Assembly (NCBI GenBank): GCA_964059195.1
Contig: CAXKWD010000008.1
Location: 44,507,502 to 44,571,501 of the forward strand
Origin: Ectobius pallidus
Taxonomy: Eukaryota > Arthropoda > Insecta > Blattodea > Ectobiidae
Length of the DNA stretch: 64,000 bases
Reading direction: 5' to 3'
Positions 43,652 through 55,747 of the stretch are shown in pieces. The notes beneath the pieces are model-generated. The model was given only the letters and a program-made list of their open reading frames with translations, did not search any database and had not been told where the DNA came from. Within the stretch, counting starts at the first letter, position 1. Each line of letters begins with the position of its first letter. The translations under genes were made by a program, and so were the position numbers.

Positions 43652-44871
43652 TGCAATGATGGTATATTACATGGCAAGGGAAACAGGAGCTCTCCAAGAA
43701 AACCTGATCAGACCCAATTTTCTCCGCTATAAATTCAACATGCATCCCGGATCCCCATGTGGGGTGAAGGTAACCACGTATTAGGTTTTCGTTCCTCAAG
43801 GCATGGGATGAAGGTGACCTCATGGGGATGTTTTACAGGATTAACTTACAATATTGATTAGAAAAACAGGATAAAGGTACCGAGTATCAGGGCTGCCAAG
43901 TGGGGTGGGGGGCTGCTGGAGGAAAGGGACCTGGAAACTGGAAAAGTGTGATAAAATGTTCTATTATACGAGTAACGAGAAATAAGCTCCACGGAGAAGT
44001 CGGCGGTCTTTGAAAACCCCACGATATAAACATGGTCCTGGGCCTGACCCCGAGATGTGGCAGCCCTGCCAGGTACCTATGTAGAACACACTATATATTC
44101 AACCTTTTCAGAGCCGAATGTATACACTGGTAATAATACAATTAACAAGTAAAAACATTTGCAGGCTCTCTTTGAAATCGACAAGGAAAATTTCAATGGA
44201 ACAGTTGATTTTTTAATGAGAAACATAAAATTTGAATAAAATCATCACATTTTACATAAAGCATTACTCAATAAGTCTTATATTTATTCTTAGGGACATA
44301 TTCTGAAAATTATACATATCTTACTAGTTTGCATTAATAGGCTTCGAAAATTATTAACGAGGATTGGTATACTTCACTCTGTTTTATGGTACTGAGGAAA
44401 ATGTTATCATATTTTTTAATTAACGTTATTTTAAACCTTTCAGAGTTATATTTGTACATTTAAATAAGGAATCATCAAGTGAAATCATCAGTGGGCTCTA
44501 AGCGTAGAATCGATAAGGACAATTTAAACAGAAAAGCTAATATTCACAAATGACTACTGTAACAAGAGAAAAAAGCCTCAACTTATAGACAAAATAAAAG
44601 TCTATTAATCTTATATCTCACTTTACACAACATTTTTACTTCCTCTGCCCGTACGAGGTACTATAGGTAGAGGACCCCCAAATTCGAAGTTGAGTTTTAG
44701 CATAAATACACGTTTTGGGATTCCATGAATCCAAAAATATTATTCCTGGAATCATGCTGTATGTGTGTGAATGTGAACAGCCAAGCTCCAGAACGGCAAA
44801 TCGTATGAAAATAAAATTTTGTTTTGGGTCAGGTACCTTCTGAAGAAATACTAAAATATACATTTAAAAAC
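43652..44871. other. Non-coding loop sequence
   Basis: No gene seen. A moderately GC-richer stretch (about 43680-44090) with repeated GGTGAAGGTAACC / GGTGAAGGTGACC motifs looks like an unclassified repeat. The minus-strand frame 44636-44863 carries no family motif. Confidence 0.45.
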
Positions 44872-44982
44872 ATGACAAGACGTGTAGCAGTGAAAGAAGC
44901 TGCAGCAGCTCGGCGGGCAGCTCTAAAAGCAGTTCGTAAGTTCCTGGAGTTCTCTGCAGATGTGAAGGACCTAAGAGGATGA
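44872..44982 (+). CDS. Small Ala/Arg-rich ORF, 36 codons, of doubtful status
   Basis: ATG 44872 to TGA 44980-44982, encoding a basic, alanine-rich peptide (VAVKEAAAARRAALKAVRKF near its middle). It is opposite in strand and immediately downstream of the REL-endonuclease LINE. It could be a host exon end at the LINE insertion point, part of the LINE 3' untranslated region read backwards, or chance. No family recognised. Confidence 0.15.
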   Translation: MTRRVAVKEAAAARRAALKAVRKFLEFSADVKDLRG

Positions 44983-45030
44983 CAGATAAACTGAAGACTG
45001 AAGTGACGAGCCTTACATAGATCTCACTAA

Positions 45031-48000
45031 TTAGAAAATATAGAATATTTCCTCTAGCGCCTGTGTTTCAGGAAACGTCCCCAAAATGCTAGCAGCGTTT
45101 CCTCTTTGAATGGCAAGGCTGATCTTCTGCCGTAGGAAATCTGTAGACCGTGAATCTCCAGTCAGGGCCTCCAGGTGTCTTCCTATTTCTGACACCAGGA
45201 TCTTCGCATCTGTACACCAAGGTCCCATCGTCTCCACAGCGAACACAGTAAAGTTGTAATTGCTAACCAGATCTTTATATTTATTCAGCTTTGTGCAGAT
45301 TGCTGATTCTGTGGCTGAGCCTGCTAGTTTACATGTGTTCGGCAAATGAGATGGTGCGAATGTGTCAACACAAGTGACATCCCACAATAACGATTTTCCT
45401 TTAGACCATGGTATCAGAGTTAGGCCATCAGGTCTTTTTCCATCACTGTGGCTTATACCCATAGGTTCTAGGACTGAAGGAAAGCCTGCAGATACAAGTG
45501 CTCTCTTGATAATGTCGTTAATTGTATGGTGTCTTGAAAGTCTGCCACTGTTCTTAAAACAACTTAAGCCATGGTGTCCAGAGGCATCAACAAGTGTTCC
45601 ACATCGACATTTATGTGGGAAACAGATCTTCGTACCTAACCTTAAAGCAACAGCTATTTTAAACGACATGTTGTCAAGTAATGTTCCAATATTGGAAGAT
45701 GGAATTGCCTGAAGCCATGATCCTGATTCTTTCTCTCGAATTGCCAGGTATTGAGTACGTTATGCGTCAAAAACAGAAGATCTCAGAAGACTCTCATAGG
45801 TATTCGAGGTGAGGATGAAATCCCAGGACTTCTGTATGTCAGGATTAGATGGTATGCTATGATCATTTGTAATGCTGGACCACTTAACCAGAGCATCGGT
45901 CATATGAGAAATATCGATTTCATCACCGTGATTGGGAAGAATTAACTTAACAAAATCGATAACCCCATAAGCAGAAGCCAGGAAAGCAGGTAAACAAACA
46001 TCGCTGACGCTACGAATTCCAAGTCCTCCAAAAGAAATGGGCAATGAAGCTAAGGTCCAGTCTTCTAGGCGAATGTTTAAAATTGATTGCAAACAGTTCC
46101 TCAACAAAGCATCAACTTCTTGAGTGAGAGAAGGAAAAAGCCACAATGGAGTTGAACGAAGACAGTATGTCAATTTAGGAATCGCAAAACAATTCTTTAG
46201 CAGAAAGTAAGCAATGTGGGAAGAAAGTGAGCTCAGTCCATCAAATAATCTTTTCATTGTCTCCAGTTTATCTCTAAGATATGACTCAACAGCCGGAAGA
46301 AAAATGGGACAACCAAGAAGTGTTAAGTCGGACTTGGAGACTACCTTTATCCCTGGAGCAATTTTTTCAAAAGCCGTGATAACATCAGGATCTTGCTCAG
46401 AGGAAAAATATAGCTCGCATTTATCTGGGTTTATCTCTAAACCGATAGCTTTTCCAGCATCTATAATTGATGTGAAATCAGATAAGATCACCTCAGGATC
46501 CCCTGCCAGAGTGCCGCCATCTAAATAAAAAAGATTTAGAGGGCTACGTAAATCGGAAATAACAGAGTGTAATGTGAGACTAAACATTAGTGGCCCCAAA
46601 GGATCTCCCTGTTGCACTCCAGTCTGAGATGGTATTATTTCAGTGTTGCAAAAGAGGTTAGAAGGGTTCCTATAGGCTCGCCACATGTAGCCATATAAGT
46701 TAGGAATCTTGTTCTGAACTATTTCCAGCATGGAGTCTCTTGATATACAATTGAAGGCATTTTTGAAATCAATTTTCAAAAGGATGTTGCGTGTATTGTC
46801 ATTTATTTGAAGGTAGGTGCGCACGGTATGAATAATTGCTTCGCATCCTTTTGAGGTAGCAAAATCCAGCTGGCGAGGCCTAAGGTAATCACCAATCTCT
46901 TCATAACAGGAAAAACAAGCTATCTTCGCTGTAAGACGGCGAAAAGTATTGCCTATGGCGATCGGACGTAATCCACCAGTTTTCTTTCCAAGAGCAATCA
47001 AGGAGGCTCCATAAAAATGAGGGCATATTTCATTGTTAACTTTGCCGATCAGCAATAAATTGACAAGCTTAGTAATTGCAAGCAGGAGGCGTCTGCCGGA
47101 ATCCCCAGAAGACTTAGTAATAAGATCTTTTAAGTGTTGGGGACGAATACCATCCATGCCCGAGGCAGAGCCATGAGGGAAACTGTTTATGGCACGTGAG
47201 ACCATTTCATGAGAAACGGATAAATGATCTTCATCTATGGCAGGAGGTTCAGGAAACAATAGAGGGCGAGAAGGTGAAGGATGCTTACTTTGCAATTCTT
47301 CAAATGAAGCTCTTGTAGCATTGACTACATCCGATTCCGAAGACAGAAACCTAACAGCACCTCTAATATCACCATCTGAAACTTTTAATTCTGCATGACG
47401 TGATTTAGATATTTTAGCCTTATGCCTATTGGAAGCAGAAGACAACTTGAAAGCTTGGATATTTTCTTTAATTTTCGAAACTAAAGACTTCTCTTCTTTC
47501 TTGACTAACTTAGCTGGTACCCTCAGTGCAATATAGGCATATAACATTAGGTCTTGCCAGTTTTCGGCTTCATTGTCTGAAACACATTTTTCAATTATAT
47601 GTGCCAGCTTTTCTGCTGCGAAGCATCTGGCACTTTTCGGGATTCTCCGTAGAATATTGATATTAATTTTTCAATGAGAGAGTTTAGACGGAAAGTCATT
47701 TCCGCTAGTCCTATTGGAATGAAGAGGAACATGATCAAATGCTTCATTCGGATGAGCTCTCGCCCAATGTATCCGTAAACCCCTGACTCCTTTATATGTT
47801 TTACCATCGTTGTTAGCACAAAGTGGGCATGTAACAGCTTCGTAGATAGAGTCTGAAGAATTTATAGATGGTATATGAACATTAGATTCGCATGAAGGGC
47901 AGAGCCAAGGAGTATCGGACTCTCCTTCTTGTAAGACTTGATCATCGCAGAGCCCAACGCAAGAGCTGTGGAACCAGAACTTGCATGCACCACAGAAGAT

Positions 48001-48066
48001 TAGAAGAGTCTGCGATGTATTAGAATCATCACCCAAGGGACAATGAACGGAAACACTTTCGTTCAT
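45031..48066 (-). pseudogene. Near-intact REL-endonuclease LINE ORF (zinc fingers, RT, endonuclease)
   Basis: A single frame of 1,011 codons, broken only by TGA at 47671-47673 and TAA at 45760-45762 (a CAA to TAA-type change). From the N-terminus: a PHD-like finger (FCGACKFWFHSSC, then WLCPSC), then a C2H2 finger (CPLC..GLRIHWARAH) like those that bind target DNA in R2-type LINEs. RT motifs follow: GSASGMDGIRPQHL, GLRPIAIGNTFRRLTAK, KIDFKNAFNCISRDSML, TGVQQGDPLGPLMFSL and FYLDGGTLAG. Next are a CxC...HHGLSC zinc knuckle and a restriction-like endonuclease with KRPDGLTLIPW and LLWDVTCVDT, and an end with AIQRGNAASILGTF. The RT box reads YLDG (46516-46527) where the family has YLDD, removing a catalytic Asp. 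Role: target-primed retrotransposition. The exact clade within the REL-endonuclease LINEs is not assigned. Confidence 0.88.
47671..48066 (-). pseudogene. N-terminal zinc-finger segment of the REL LINE
   Basis: 131 codons before the TGA. The C-x2-C-x4-H-x2-C and C-x2-C pairs fit most of a PHD finger, though the first cysteine pair is incomplete (HCPLG). A C2H2 finger with the R2-like GLxxHxxxxH ending follows. The downstream frame continues without shift, so only the stop separates it from the RT. Confidence 0.75.
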
Positions 48067-48962
48067 GAGGAACTAAAAAGTATGTGTTTTAGTCAAACAG
48101 TAATTGTTTTCTGATTTCATCTATGTCAAGACTGTCAAAAGCTCAATAGCCTATGTAAATAGATGCTAAAAACTTTTTCCCTTAGTAACCACATCAACAA
48201 GCCAATATAATCTGTAGTAAAATGTGAATTTTCTTGCTTCAAAAGAAATGCTACACTTCACAAACATTTCCACAGAAAGTACACATTTAAATGAAAAAAT
48301 CCCTTTAGGCAGGCCTACAGGCTGAGGTAGATTTCGAAGTGCTTTTGGTTTAATTTATTATCGCTGCGCAGCACTCTTCTTTTTTAGCCTTGGCATGGCA
48401 AACCTGCAGTAAAGAGGAAGAGCCTACAATCATTTGTTTTAACAACAAGAATAGGATATAATATTCTGGGAGGCCGTGCGCAAGATCAGCAATGATTAAA
48501 ATTAGCAAAGCCGCTAAACAAGATAAAATTATGATATAATAATTATTTTAAGTGTTATTATTTTCAAACATTAAAATCTCGCGTCATATGAGAGCTATCA
48601 AGAAACTATTTATTGATTTGTAGAGTACTCATCAAGAGCTTTTCAACGATACCCCACAAGACGTGGTTTCAAAAGTTTCGAATTTTCATCCCCCACCCCC
48701 ACCCCCACGCTCACTCGAACCCCCGAATCGTTGGTGTCACTGTGAACACCATAGGGAGTACTCTCATTTATTCAAACAAAGTTTCCCTCTATACTTCATA
48801 GGGGCCGAGATATAATTTTTTTTAAATTTCAACCCCCTCCCCCGACCACCCCCTTGGGCCAATTTTGCTCATTAACGAACTTATCCGAACTATTGGGCCT
48901 AGAAACAACATATTAAAATTTGGTTCAAATATCTTCAAAATTACGGCCGCTATCGTGTAAAG

Positions 48963-49007
<45 letters not shown>

Positions 49008-50487
49008 AATATCACAATTTTTTTTTTTTGAACGGGCGGTGGTTTCGTATTTAGGGGAGCATGAAACGTAAAGATATGAAAGAATTTTTCGAAAATCATG
49101 AAGTGGTATCCATTGCAATAGGTAGATTTTTCTTCGAAATCTACCTAAAAAACTGTAATAACCAATCGAAGTTACGCTCACAAGATCACAAACACAATTC
49201 AAAAAAAGCAATTCCTCACTGAAGCAGTAACACTCAAATTCCATGGCCTTCTGAAGATGTGACACGAAAATTGCATCACGTTTTTCTTATTTTTAAGGGG
49301 ACTTTCCTTGAAGAAATTTTCGTTTTTCGCAATTTTTCGAAAACGATTTCAATGATTTTGTCTAAATTTTACACATAGTGTGCTTATACTAAGAGGTAAA
49401 ACTTTGATTTGAAACATTTTTAGGACAAATTATATGAAGGGTAGTTAACTTATAAGACACCCACTCTGAATACGCGCTCTTTGCAATATGGCTTACTCTA
49501 TATCAGAATATGAAGTGAGAAAGATGTATTGACCATGCTTAAGGTAAAGAAAGTTACGAGAGTACATTAGTAAGATTTTATTTGGGTTACGTATGCTTTG
49601 AGGATGAGATGAGAGTGGTAACAATATTCTCTTCATATTTAGAACAAATTTACATGAAAATAATGTCATACATAACAATTATATTATGCTACGAAACTAA
49701 CTTAATATCTGGACAGAGGAAGTAATACGAATTTCATATCAGATTTTTAGATGACGAATTTATATGTTATAAATGTATAACGTTATCTGTAAATATTCAG
49801 CTTCAAATATTGATTGCCGTGACATGAATCATTCACCATTCACCATAATCTACAGAATAGTAACAATACAAATGACATGGAACTCTCATTTGCAGTTAAG
49901 GAAATTTAAAATACTAAACTATATCTGGCATTAGTTCTTTCTTCTTTAAAAATCATCTTAACTCTTTATAATATTTTCTCTACACAATAATGTATAACTT
50001 ATAACAAGATTATATTTACGAGTAAATAAATGTAACCAAATTTATGTATTGCTCCACATATACCAAGCCTATTTTATCATATTTAAAAACTAAAGCGATA
50101 ATTTACATTTTTGTCTAACCAGATTTGTACTTTTTTTAATGGACCAGGATGTAAAGTAGATGCATGGGACTATGGTTATGAAATCCACATCTTTATCCAG
50201 GAAATAACAATTTGATGTAAAACAATATAAAAGTATTTTCTATACAAATTTGATGTTTATGCCAGTTTTGGTTCGGGGAGTTCCCCTAACCCTTTTCATG
50301 AAGGTCCATTCCATTATCCACCACCTATGGACTCGTCGTGTCCAGGACTGGCATAACCGGCAGCTATTTCAAGACACTGTACCACATAGTGATAAGTAGA
50401 CCTCGGAAGTTATTAAAAAGTCATTTTTTTCTGACACATCACAGACAATGCAGGATACTATAATTTGACCAAGACATAAAATATGTC
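48067..50487. other. Non-coding: LINE 5' flank and loop sequence
   Basis: No motif-bearing frame. Includes a C-rich low-complexity patch (about 48690-48725), the (AT)n tract and long AT-rich stretches. The 147-codon minus frame (48822-49265) reads through the (AT)n tract and is judged spurious. Confidence 0.5.
48963..49006. repeat. (AT)n microsatellite
   Basis: About 22 uninterrupted TA/AT units. Confidence 0.95.
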
Positions 50488-51239
50488 TAGCACCGTCATA
50501 AGAAATATTAAAGGACACTTAGATTATAAAACTCATTAACCGAATACATAATATTACCTCTAGAGAATAACGCATATAAGAATATTGAAGTCATGCAAGA
50601 GTTCCCAGGTATGGAATAAGTCGCAAGAAAATAGTAATTCCATTGCTTGAGTTAGAGGAAGTTGTGTGTGTGTGTGTTCTAAGAGGCGAAACAAGACACG
50701 AGAAAATAGTTATTTCAATGTTTAAGAAACAGAACGTTGTGTGAGTTCCAAGAGGAAAAATAAGACGAATTCTCTTGTGTAAATTATAATCTTTACAAAT
50801 TTTTAAAGCCGATTCTTGGTTACTCCGGGGTCGGTAAAAACACAGTAAAGAAGAATAAAAAAATTATTAGGGTTCAGAAAGTTGTGTGAGAGTTCCCAGA
50901 GATGGATTAAGACGTAAAAAATAGTAATTTCAATCCTTAAGGTAAAGAGTTATGCGAGTTTACAAAAAACTGGAAAATAGGAATTTAAATGCTTATGGTA
51001 GAGAACGTTCTGTTAGTTTTTCAAATGTAGAATAATACGAGAGAAAATGGCAATTTTTTTATAAAGGTAGAGAAAGTAGCATGTGTGCTTCAAGAGCGGT
51101 CGAACACATGCTTGTGTTGAAGATCTAACATTAGAATTTGGTGCCAAGATGCAAGAAGTGACGTCACAGCACAGTGCTCCCGACAGTCGTAACGGCTCCT
51201 CATCGTTTTTCCGCAGACACAAGTAGCTTTCGCTCGCGG
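50488..51239 (-). repeat. Right arm of the long inverted repeat
   Basis: Reverse complement of 42923-43651 with scattered substitutions and small indels, including a (GT)n stretch (about 50665-50680) absent from the left arm. Confidence 0.85.
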
Positions 51240-51424
51240 TGATTCCATCAGATCGCTGCTGGCTCGCTCTGACTTGGTGAACACCGCGTTCGTTCCGCGG
51301 AATTGCTTTTGCCTATAGTAGTGTGCAGTTTTAAATATTTTCAAGCAGTTATGTAGTGGAATATCACTTTGGAAGTTCTTCTGGCCATTTCAGGTATGAT
51401 TTGAAATGGTGCAATTGATCAATT

Positions 51425-51655
51425 CTACATTCTGCTTCTGCATTTATTTCAAATGCTTTGTCTGCGTTTTTGAGATTTTACATAGTAGGCCTATAGCCTT
51501 CTACTATTGCATTTATTCTAAATGCTTTGTCTGAGTTTCTAAGTATTTATATAGGAAAGCCTTGTGCTTCAGTATTTATTGCAAAAGCTTTGTCTGCGTT
51601 TTAAGATTATACATAGTAAAGCCTTCTGCTTCAGCATTTATTTGCTGATTTTGGG
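51425..51655. repeat. Minisatellite, about 65-72 bp unit, 3-4 copies
   Basis: The unit contains TTCTGCTTCAGCATTTATT, then AAATGCTTTGTCTGCGTTTT, then GATTATACATAGTA. Copies begin near 51427, 51500, 51567 and 51627, and diverge from each other. Confidence 0.82.
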
Positions 51656-52619
51656 CTGATTCACTTTCTGTTAAGCCTTATGCTTGTTTGGTTGGTTTTG
51701 TGTTATGTTTGCTTTGCATATTTCTTTCTCGTTCGTTAATTCTTTTTGGTTTTGGTTCCGTTACACTCTGAAGTGACCACCATGCAAAACACGTACAGAT
51801 TACTGTTAGCAGATGAGATGAATGCAAGCAGTAGGTATGCAGCGAGCTCCCTATTTCTCTACCTGCACGCGGGCTTGTCCTAATCTTACCTATTTCAGTC
51901 GCTGAGCGGGCGTGCCAGTTCCGAGTCATCAGATTCCTACCCTTTTCATTGGTGTCATCATCGATAAACAATATAGCTTCAGTACTATTTATAATGATAT
52001 AACTAAAAACGATATAGCTTAAATACGATTTTTAACTCTATACGGTAACGATAACAATTCACAAAGACAATCAGCGCGCCAGAACAAACTACTACTAAAC
52101 ACGTGTCGCTCTAGACTGTTGCTATGACATCAGTGTGGGAGTCCAATCACTACCTCCCTTCCTCTCCCTTTCTCTTCACCCCGAACTTGCATTCATCTCA
52201 TCTGTTGACTATAGGCTGAACATTGTACCCGTGAGGTACGTGTTCAAAGAGCCTAACTATTTATACAGTCTAGGTTCATCGCCTGCTTCCTTCCGCAAAT
52301 GCAGTAAGTGGCTTTAGTATATTATTCTTATTAACTTTTTTAAAACTATTTATAGGCTAACCATTTTATGTATATTGTTAATGGTGCTATTGGTATTGTA
52401 ATTGATTATTTAAAACTGATTTTATGGGAATATTCTTAGTATTCTGTTTGCATAATGTTTAAAGTTTCAATTGCTGCTTTCTATGCAAACTATTGTGGCG
52501 CTTTGCTGTTTTTTTGGGCAATCAAAACCTCCTGCTGGGTAAAATGCCAGTACAATGGAATTCTGTTCATAATTATGTAATTAATGGCATAATACACATG
52601 TAAAATTCAAGCAAATTGC
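51656..52619. other. No recognised feature
   Basis: Mixed composition with a less AT-rich part at 51740-52310. No motif-bearing frame, no terminal repeats seen. Confidence 0.45.
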
Positions 52620-53817
52620 TATACTTTCTTCTTCTAAGATGGTGTTTGGTTTCAATTTCTTGGCTGTAGTCTTGCGTTTGTGCTGATCATTTGGCAGGTC
52701 ACGTTGAAGCGTCCAGCAGTAGTCAGCCAACATTGCTGCACTCATCGACCCTCATACCGTGACTCCATCACCGAGATGTCCTGATGAAAACATTCACCAT
52801 GTTCGTCCCTGACTGAACCTAGGTTCTCGGGGAAGAAGTCAAGATGTGAATAAAGGAGATGAATTTTGAGGGACATGTTGCAACCCAGCTGTTTGTATGC
52901 ACTAATGCACTTCTTCACATCATTCACATAGTCACCAGATTTGTAATGTCCAAGGAAATTGGCCACGATTGATTTAAATGCCACCCATGCATGTCTTTCA
53001 GTACCATTCAATAAATCTTTGAAATTGCCGTCAGCAAATATCTTCCTTATTTGTGGACCTATGAACACACCTTCTTTCACTTTTGCATAACTCAACTCCG
53101 GAAACTTGTTGCACAAGTACCGTACAATAGCAAATGGTGTCACTCATCGCAAAGAATTGCACAAGTTCTTTGTGTCTGTGCCAAAAATGTGAAGTCGTTG
53201 TATGTGTGCAAGTAAATTAAATTCTTTAAGACGTGAACCTAGCAGTTCAGCTCGCCCATTTCTTAGTGCCAGGTCCCGTACGAGGTCGCAAAGTTCAGCA
53301 TTGTTTATGAAATGGTACTCTCCAGGTTGATGGAGTCCGAATCGTTGCTAGGAGGTGATAGAGAATTTTGTTGTTGTGTTTCTTCATCAACTGTATATTC
53401 TGTAGGCGCTGTCGGTATTGGACAAGTATTGGGATCATGTGGAATTGGTTTAGAAACTGGGGGAACAACTGGATAATTCACAGATGTACGAGTTTTGTAG
53501 GAAAATTCGGTGACATTTGCCAAACAGAAATAACAGTCTGTGGCGTGGTTGCTTGACTCACGCCATATCATAAGAACTCCAAATGCCAGGTGGTTATTCT
53601 TCGCCTTCCTTTCCCAACCTCGCAATTTGCATGCAGATGTCAAACAGATGAACTGTGGTTTCCACGATTTACCATCAGTATCCACCTTAGAATCGAAGTA
53701 TAGTTCATATGGTTTCTTCCGAAACGGTGTAACATTTTTCCGATAGGATTTGTCTTTCAGATAGCCACACACATAGCAAAACAGATCTGATGAGTTTATG
53801 CAACCTCTGGACGCCAT
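52620..53817 (-). pseudogene. Broken gene of an uncharacterised recurrent zinc-binding family
   Basis: Begins at ATG 53817 with MASRGCINSSDLFCYVCGYL, then CLTSACKLRGWERKAKN and CYFCLANVTEFSYKTRT: paired cysteines suggesting zinc binding. This 170-codon part ends at 53305. Another frame follows (YHFINNAELCDLVRDLALRN, ELLGSRLKEFNLL), then the C-terminal part (52742-53143) with KFPELSYAKVKEGVFIGPQI, NMSLKIHLLYSHLDFFPENL and DEHGECFHQDISVMESRYEG. After a last frameshift come MLADYCWTLQRD-like residues. I know this order from uncharacterised proteins found many times over in insect and cnidarian genomes. The central part of those proteins (roughly 200 residues before the KFPELS block) is deleted here. 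Function unknown; repeated copies suggest a mobile origin. Confidence 0.72.
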
Positions 53818-55401
53818 AATATCTACTTAATCGAAAAATAAAAAGAAACAAAATAAAGTATAATAATGCGATATCGAAAATATTTTGATATATTACATTA
53901 AGTATAACTGGTTTCACAAATGACACAACAATGTAGGCCTATGACATTGCATGAAAAATTACTAAAAACTACATACAGATTTTGATGAACGGCGTTCAAT
54001 GAAAATTAATTTTTGTTGATATCTTCAAAACCTGACGCGATAGAGCGGAACGGATTCCAGAATTGATATCAGCATAAAAAACTGCATTAGAAAAGGTATA
54101 CAGCATGTCAGATATCTACAGGTTGTTTATCAGTGTTATCTAAGCTCTCCTGTTTTTCCATTGTTCACTGCTATTCTAAGTTGGGTATATTAGAGTAATG
54201 TCCTTTTCTTGGATTATAACCTTTATTTTCACTTTTGCCAATACATACAAAACATATTTTGCTATAAGTTGCTTGGTTGACAGTACTTCTTGAACGGTTC
54301 GTTTTCTTCTAGTCTTTCCGCTTTGTTGTGGTGGTCTTTTTTTCGCTTCATCAGTTTATTTTGGTTATTTATTTTTCTTTGTTTTGTTGTTTTGTTTTCA
54401 TGCCTACAAAGGTGGTCATCTCTGTTCTGTAAAACAACAATAAATTGAGTTTATTATTAATTTCGCCTAAGAATGTGTTATGGAATAAATATGACAATCA
54501 GTATTCAGTGGTCCATTTTTGGTTTGCTCCTTTGGACTGGTTTCATGGGTAAGGAGGAAGAAATGAATTTAATTTTTGGTTTTAGACTAATTGATGACAT
54601 ACTATTGACTCCTCAAGCCAAAACCTCTAATTTGATGGAAAACATGTTCAGACCTCTAAAATAGAAAAAAACTAAATAATCATGTAATTACTCTTTTGTT
54701 TATTTTAGGCAGTATTAATAGTTTGCTGTCTGTTAAGTTATAGAAAATGGAAGGAAAAGGAGAAGTGCTTATGCATTAATATCGAATCAAACAAGCAAGA
54801 TATATTCCCGGAAAAGGAATTAATTAAAATTAATATGTAACTGCGAATTCTGGGATTTGACTCTGTATGGCTGATGATGTAGACTTTTAATTAATGCTAT
54901 TGTTATTCATTCATAGCCAACGGTTAATCGCTCATTATATTTGTTTGCGGGTTGCTTTAGTCGTTGTTATTTTGGGCTGTCTTGTACTTTTCCATAGGAG
55001 GGTGTGTCCGGCTTCGGTTTGCGGCTTCCGGCTGCTAATTGTATGGAGGAGGTTCCATTTTTGCTCTTTGTTCATGGACCGCTCTCAACTAGTCGGGTAT
55101 TTAGAGTAGTGGGGCGTAGACAATGGTTTCTGTTTCCGGCCGCCAAGCCGAGGTTTTGGTTCTTTTATATTGATTTCAGACCCCCTTACGGCGAAGATAG
55201 TTTTCCAATAGAGGCGTGCTGGTCTTCAAGAGGCCTGACCCAGTTATCAGTTCCCTCCTATGATGGTGGACGTCGAGCGGCAAAGAAGGATGCCGACTTC
55301 CAAAAGTTCTGGTTCCTGCTTTCTAAACATTCCATTTTCACCTCATCTTTCCATTTTACACCTTTGAAATCTCCATAGAGTTCATATTCATTATCTTCAC
55401 T
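53818..55401. other. No recognised feature
   Basis: AT-rich to 54890, then less so. The plus-strand frame 55004-55378 (124 codons) shows no family motif and runs toward the SINE. Confidence 0.45.
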
Positions 55402-55415
55402 TTTTCACCGCTCAT
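55402..55415. repeat. Target-site duplication of SINE (left)
   Basis: TTTTCACCGCTCAT, repeated as TTTTCCACCGCTCAT at 55733-55747. Confidence 0.88.
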
Positions 55416-55732
55416 AAAACTCCGTGGCGCTACATCCCTGGAGGGACTTGGCCTACCACCTACCACCCGACCGCTGCGTCATCTCCCGTAGGCAGATGGC
55501 AGGATTGGGGGGCATATGGTCAGCATGCCGACACCCACGGCCGTTAATGGTGGTTTTCTTGACCGGAGCCGCTACTTCTCTATCAAGTAGCTCCTCAATT
55601 TTGAATCACGAGGCTGAGTGCACCCCTACCAGACCTCCCTACCTCAGAAAAATCCGAGGAGGTACCGGGAATCGAACACGGGCCGACGGATCTGTAGTCA
55701 GCGACGCTAACCACAAGACCACGCCGGCGGAC
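55416..55732 (-). mobile_element. tRNA-derived SINE, 317 bp, minus orientation
   Basis: The reverse complement starts GTCCGCCGGCGTGGTCTTG. The RNA polymerase III A box is TGGTCTTGTGGTTAGCG (55705-55721) and the B box is GTGTTCGATTCCC (55667-55679), giving a tRNA-like head. A body of about 240 bp ends GCGCCACGGAGTTTT. It is flanked by a 14-15 bp target duplication, typical of LINE-driven insertion. The 3' body (55422-55566) is homologous to the block embedded in the long LTRs (8660-8798, 16999-17131). The 110-codon plus-strand frame across it is not a gene. Confidence 0.9.
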
Positions 55733-55747
55733 TTTTCCACCGCTCAT
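55733..55747. repeat. Target-site duplication of SINE (right)
   Basis: TTTTCCACCGCTCAT, one extra C relative to 55402-55415. Confidence 0.88.

Larger units (their letters stand above)
42923..51239. mobile_element. Foldback-like element (8.3 kb) with inverted tandem-repeat arms
   Basis: Two arms of about 730-750 bp in opposite orientation, roughly 80-90% alike by eye, enclose 6.8 kb. Long inverted arms made of short tandem repeats are the hallmark of Foldback/Galileo-type transposons. No transposase was found in the loop; it holds a REL-endonuclease LINE and non-coding DNA. The ends and a target duplication could not be fixed, so independent insertion of two inverted repeats remains possible. 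Confidence 0.5.

Noticed and set aside
48822..49265. 147-codon minus-strand frame
   Set aside because: Reads through the (AT)n microsatellite as an IYIYIY run; no motif.
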